From Treponema sp. (GTDB lineage: Bacteria; Spirochaetota; Spirochaetia; Treponematales; Breznakiellaceae), in contig JAIROH010000044.1 in assembly GCA_031257595.1 (NCBI GenBank), positions 1 to 7,238 of the forward strand: a stretch of DNA of 7,238 bases. Reading direction: 5' to 3'. The stretch's first letter is position 1; every line of letters begins with the position of its first letter. The translations under genes were made by a program, and so were the position numbers. Below are positions 6,901 through 7,238 of this stretch, piece by piece. A model generated the notes under the pieces. That model had not been told where the DNA came from, ran no database searches, and saw only the letters and a list, made by a program, of their open reading frames with translations.

Positions 6901-6932
6901 AACAGGCAGAGCGGCCGGATACGCAGGATTAA
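3888..6932 (+). CDS. Large TPR-repeat protein with LamG-like and zinc-ribbon-like domains
   Basis: The ATG at 3888 gives 1014 residues. The frame is open further upstream (to 3783), but that part overlaps the binding-protein gene and is not protein-like. No strong ribosome site precedes the start. The N-terminus MFSFLKRLFGFF is a short amphipathic stretch with no signal peptide, so a cytoplasmic or membrane-associated location is likely. Residues about 25-206 resemble a laminin-G/DUF1080-type beta sandwich (GYGAAGFMFHVVDENTYYMA, then LVNGEWAAEINDPSLSEGRI). Residues about 245-780 form a TPR solenoid with roughly ten units; clear ones are 359-392, 396-430, 503-536, 649-682 and 716-749 (EYRRAETASRAALEINPEHA). 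A cysteine cluster follows: CACC (806-809), CPAC (840-843), CVGC (848-851) and CPEC (864-867), probably binding two metal ions. Beyond about 905 is a Pro/Glu/Ala/Thr-rich tail with internal repeats. The role is unknown; the layout suggests a protein-protein scaffold. Confidence 0.85.
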   Translation: MFSFLKRLFGFFSPEKREIDPDEIIEEQWIADFGAKESRFRFTITSENSYRAYLRKLQSAEDGKEKPVLALNLLKTGCIAWTEDPLYRYRDLVIRGTIRIDPGGGYGAAGFMFHVVDENTYYMALVSNRGYFRLDLVRNRTPLALVGWTEAPGLTHTEESLPVEFELEIVSYGTRTLVLVNGEWAAEINDPSLSEGRIAFCAASYEGPDQAFRERSGERPSVEALLSAFSLDSRIGEVSARYNEVSGAPENRIRLAETFAAMGQANPALVQIRKAWESRLEAGTNPARLPGELLLGAKLALALELWDEAESCVEEGLSAGDETGEFRNLKAGLLYSRGAYRKLLSWAEETGERPSADPAAFYNLLGHAFFHLEKYEEAAKAYDRACAEGGDESKNGFAAKNAAGAWELLGDREKALDRYIKAGRIFLDQNYYEELALLVPKLRLFGAGDWEARALVGKWAFGIENWEEAETELETAEELRKAPRVPPPESGGEHGAKPKPDPAVFYLQALLLIRKDRRKEALPLLEKAVKYAPDYPLFRFRLAENRFLLLEKSGVKLAAEDPAMKANIEAALAISRDEGESYGWVHNFAAQLDLNRGNLTGAEDHLEKAASVLGEVPAVLVNRAVAFYLGGKLDRALALLESGAEDPEGLMANCAGNLLVRAGRFEEADQFYKKAIAAAPKNQQYRFNRASCLVEMARYGEADAVLTSFPGGTSSPEILELIAFVAAKKGEYRRAETASRAALEINPEHAPSLLHLGWSCAAGGRWEEVERILERLDDLELNEEMSRGKDDLDAWMEEATTRLVACACCGIEWRVRKNPEPVPPLRLYAMPPDDMPAGTCPACGKSYCVGCRKDALDDAGRFTCPECGKVLKLSDEGVKELIYIWAEENIPREKKQPKKKSGPASPEPVQPEPVQPEPESAAPPSAEPSASGPTDAAQTEQAETEPAATAAPETEPAVTAAPETSEKPETEAAPPEPENAAPPSVEPSASGPVDAEQTEQTEQTEQAERPDTQD
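6603..6632 (+). repeat. Two tandem 15-bp units encoding PEPVQ
   Basis: CCTGAGCCCGTCCAG is present twice in a row without change (6603-6617, 6618-6632). It encodes two PEPVQ units at the start of the low-complexity tail of the TPR protein. The 15-base unit keeps frame. Confidence 0.85.
6633..6910 (+). repeat. Duplicated tail segment (direct repeat, about 80-100 bp)
   Basis: The stretch 6633-6715 recurs with a few substitutions at 6810-6910. Both begin CCGGAGCCGGAAA and end ACAGACCGAACAGGCAGA, and they encode PEPESAAPPSAEPSASGP and PEPENAAPPSVEPSASGP. The second copy is 18 bases longer because it holds two extra 9-base units. Between the copies lie two tandem 30-base units (6714-6743 and 6744-6773, one difference) encoding ETEPA(A/V)TAAP. 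All repeat lengths are multiples of three, so expansion and contraction keep the reading frame. Confidence 0.8.
6872..6905 (+). repeat. 9-bp tandem repeat encoding Glu-Gln-Thr
   Basis: The unit CGAACAGAC runs for about 3.8 copies at 6872-6905, encoding an EQTEQTEQTEQ run near the C-terminus of the TPR protein. The corresponding place in the earlier copy of the duplicated segment (around 6700-6712) has fewer units, which shows that the number varies within this one gene. Confidence 0.85.
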
Positions 6933-6952
6933 GAAATTCACCGCGAAGGGGA

Positions 6953-6968
6953 GACCGCTATCGCGGTC
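6953..6968. repeat. Small GC hairpin after the TPR stop codon
   Basis: GACCGC (6953-6958) and GCGGTC (6963-6968) pair perfectly around TATC, 20 bases after the TPR gene's stop. No T-run follows on the plus strand, so it is more likely an mRNA 3'-end stabiliser or accessory stem than the terminator itself. Confidence 0.4.
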
Positions 6969-6991
6969 AATTAGAAAGAAAAAGTCGAATA

Positions 6992-7050
6992 AGGGCAACG
7001 CTGATTAACGTGTGGCTAATCATCGTTGCCCTATTATTTTTCTCGTTTTT
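6992..7050 (+). terminator. Rho-independent terminator of the TPR gene
   Basis: AGGGCAACG (6992-7000) pairs with CGTTGCCCT (7024-7032). After one mismatch, TGATTA (7002-7007) pairs with TAATCA (7017-7022), giving 15 of 16 paired around a 9-base loop. A T-rich stretch follows (ATTATTTTTCTCGTTTTT from 7033). This is the expected end of the transcript from 3888. The opposite side is also fairly T-rich when read on the minus strand, so it may act in both directions. A further small stem GTTTTTC/GAAAAAC (7045-7061) and a direct repeat of CTGCGAAAAA (7051-7070) follow. Confidence 0.7.
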
Positions 7051-7083
7051 CTGCGAAAAACTGCGAAAAATCCACATTAAAGT

Positions 7084-7119
7084 AGCACTGATTTATTCGC
7101 ATTCGAATAAATCAGTGCT
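7084..7119 (-). terminator. Perfect 16-bp palindromic hairpin between convergent genes
   Basis: AGCACTGATTTATTCG (7084-7099) is perfectly inverted at 7104-7119 around the loop CATT. It lies about 55 bases beyond the stop of the minus-strand regulator and is likely its terminator, though the T content after it on that strand is only moderate. The stem is AT-rich, unlike a typical terminator, so a dispersed palindromic repeat is an alternative. TTCCTAAGGAA (7119-7129), an 11-base palindrome, abuts its right end. Confidence 0.5.
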
Positions 7120-7172
7120 TCCTAAGGAAAGAAAATATAGACGCTTCATACATCCTTTTTCGCCTTATGCGC

Positions 7173-7238
7173 CTAAGAATATCCCTTTAGTTTATTGAGG
7201 ATTGTCTTCCGGGTAATTCCCAGTTCTTCCGCCGCTTT
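7173..7238 (-). CDS. C-terminal end of a Fis-type DNA-binding regulator (partial)
   Basis: Only the last 21 codons are in the window: KAAEELGITRKTILNKLKGYS followed by TAG (7175-7173). The AAEELGITRKTILNKLK part is the second half of a Fis-type helix-turn-helix, as found at the C-terminus of NtrC-family sigma-54-dependent activators and related response regulators. The rest lies beyond the right edge, so the receiver and AAA+ domains cannot be confirmed. The gene converges on the TPR gene and its 3' flank carries the hairpin at 7084-7119. Confidence 0.8.
   Translation of the reverse strand, partial: KAAEELGITRKTILNKLKGYS

Noticed and set aside
6600..6998. 132-codon minus-strand frame with LFGLFGLFG repeats
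   Set aside because: It is the reverse reading of the repetitive Glu-Gln-Thr and Pro/Glu tail and runs through the hairpins after the stop.
7010..7198. 62-codon plus-strand frame with a hydrophobic start
   Set aside because: It is made of terminator and palindrome sequence and overlaps the regulator's 3' end in antisense. No ribosome site or family match is seen.

Overview
The window looks like chromosomal DNA of a spirochaete, most likely a Treponema-type organism of the termite-gut kind. The main clue is the methyl-accepting chemotaxis protein (MCP) relic at the left, whose C-terminal arm and closing ...EVSKFKV end are typical of treponemal MCPs. Other clues are GC-rich codon use in the long genes, AT-rich intergenic DNA full of palindromes, and a Fis-type regulator end at the right edge. 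The species call is inference. No phage, transposase, CRISPR array, tRNA or rRNA was recognised.

Layout. Positions 1-387 hold no gene but are packed with inverted repeats: a nested 76-bp palindrome, two short GC hairpins, and a compound structure at 213-375. Next come three minus-strand genes, read right to left. A membrane-anchored family 1 extracellular solute-binding protein (3844-2546) is followed after 2 bases by aroA, EPSP synthase (2543-1113). Then comes an MCP pseudogene (1024-388) with its own near-consensus sigma-70 promoter, whose -35 box contains the aroA stop codon. Divergent from these, only 43 bases from the binding-protein gene, is one very large plus-strand gene (3888-6932). 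It encodes a 1014-residue protein with a laminin-G/DUF1080-like N-terminal domain, a long TPR solenoid, a cysteine-rich zinc-ribbon-like module, and a repetitive Pro/Glu/Ala tail. It ends in two hairpins facing the 3' end of a Fis-domain regulator entering from the right edge (7238-7173, minus).

How the genes relate. The binding protein and aroA are probably cotranscribed and translationally coupled, although their known roles (sugar or peptide capture, shikimate pathway) do not belong together. The large TPR protein has scaffold architecture and no recognised enzymatic domain. I see no clear multi-gene defence or mobile system. The points most worth following are the TPR protein's architecture, the replaced active-site residues in aroA, the compound palindromic element at 213-375, and the MCP relic that has lost its signalling tip but kept its promoter.
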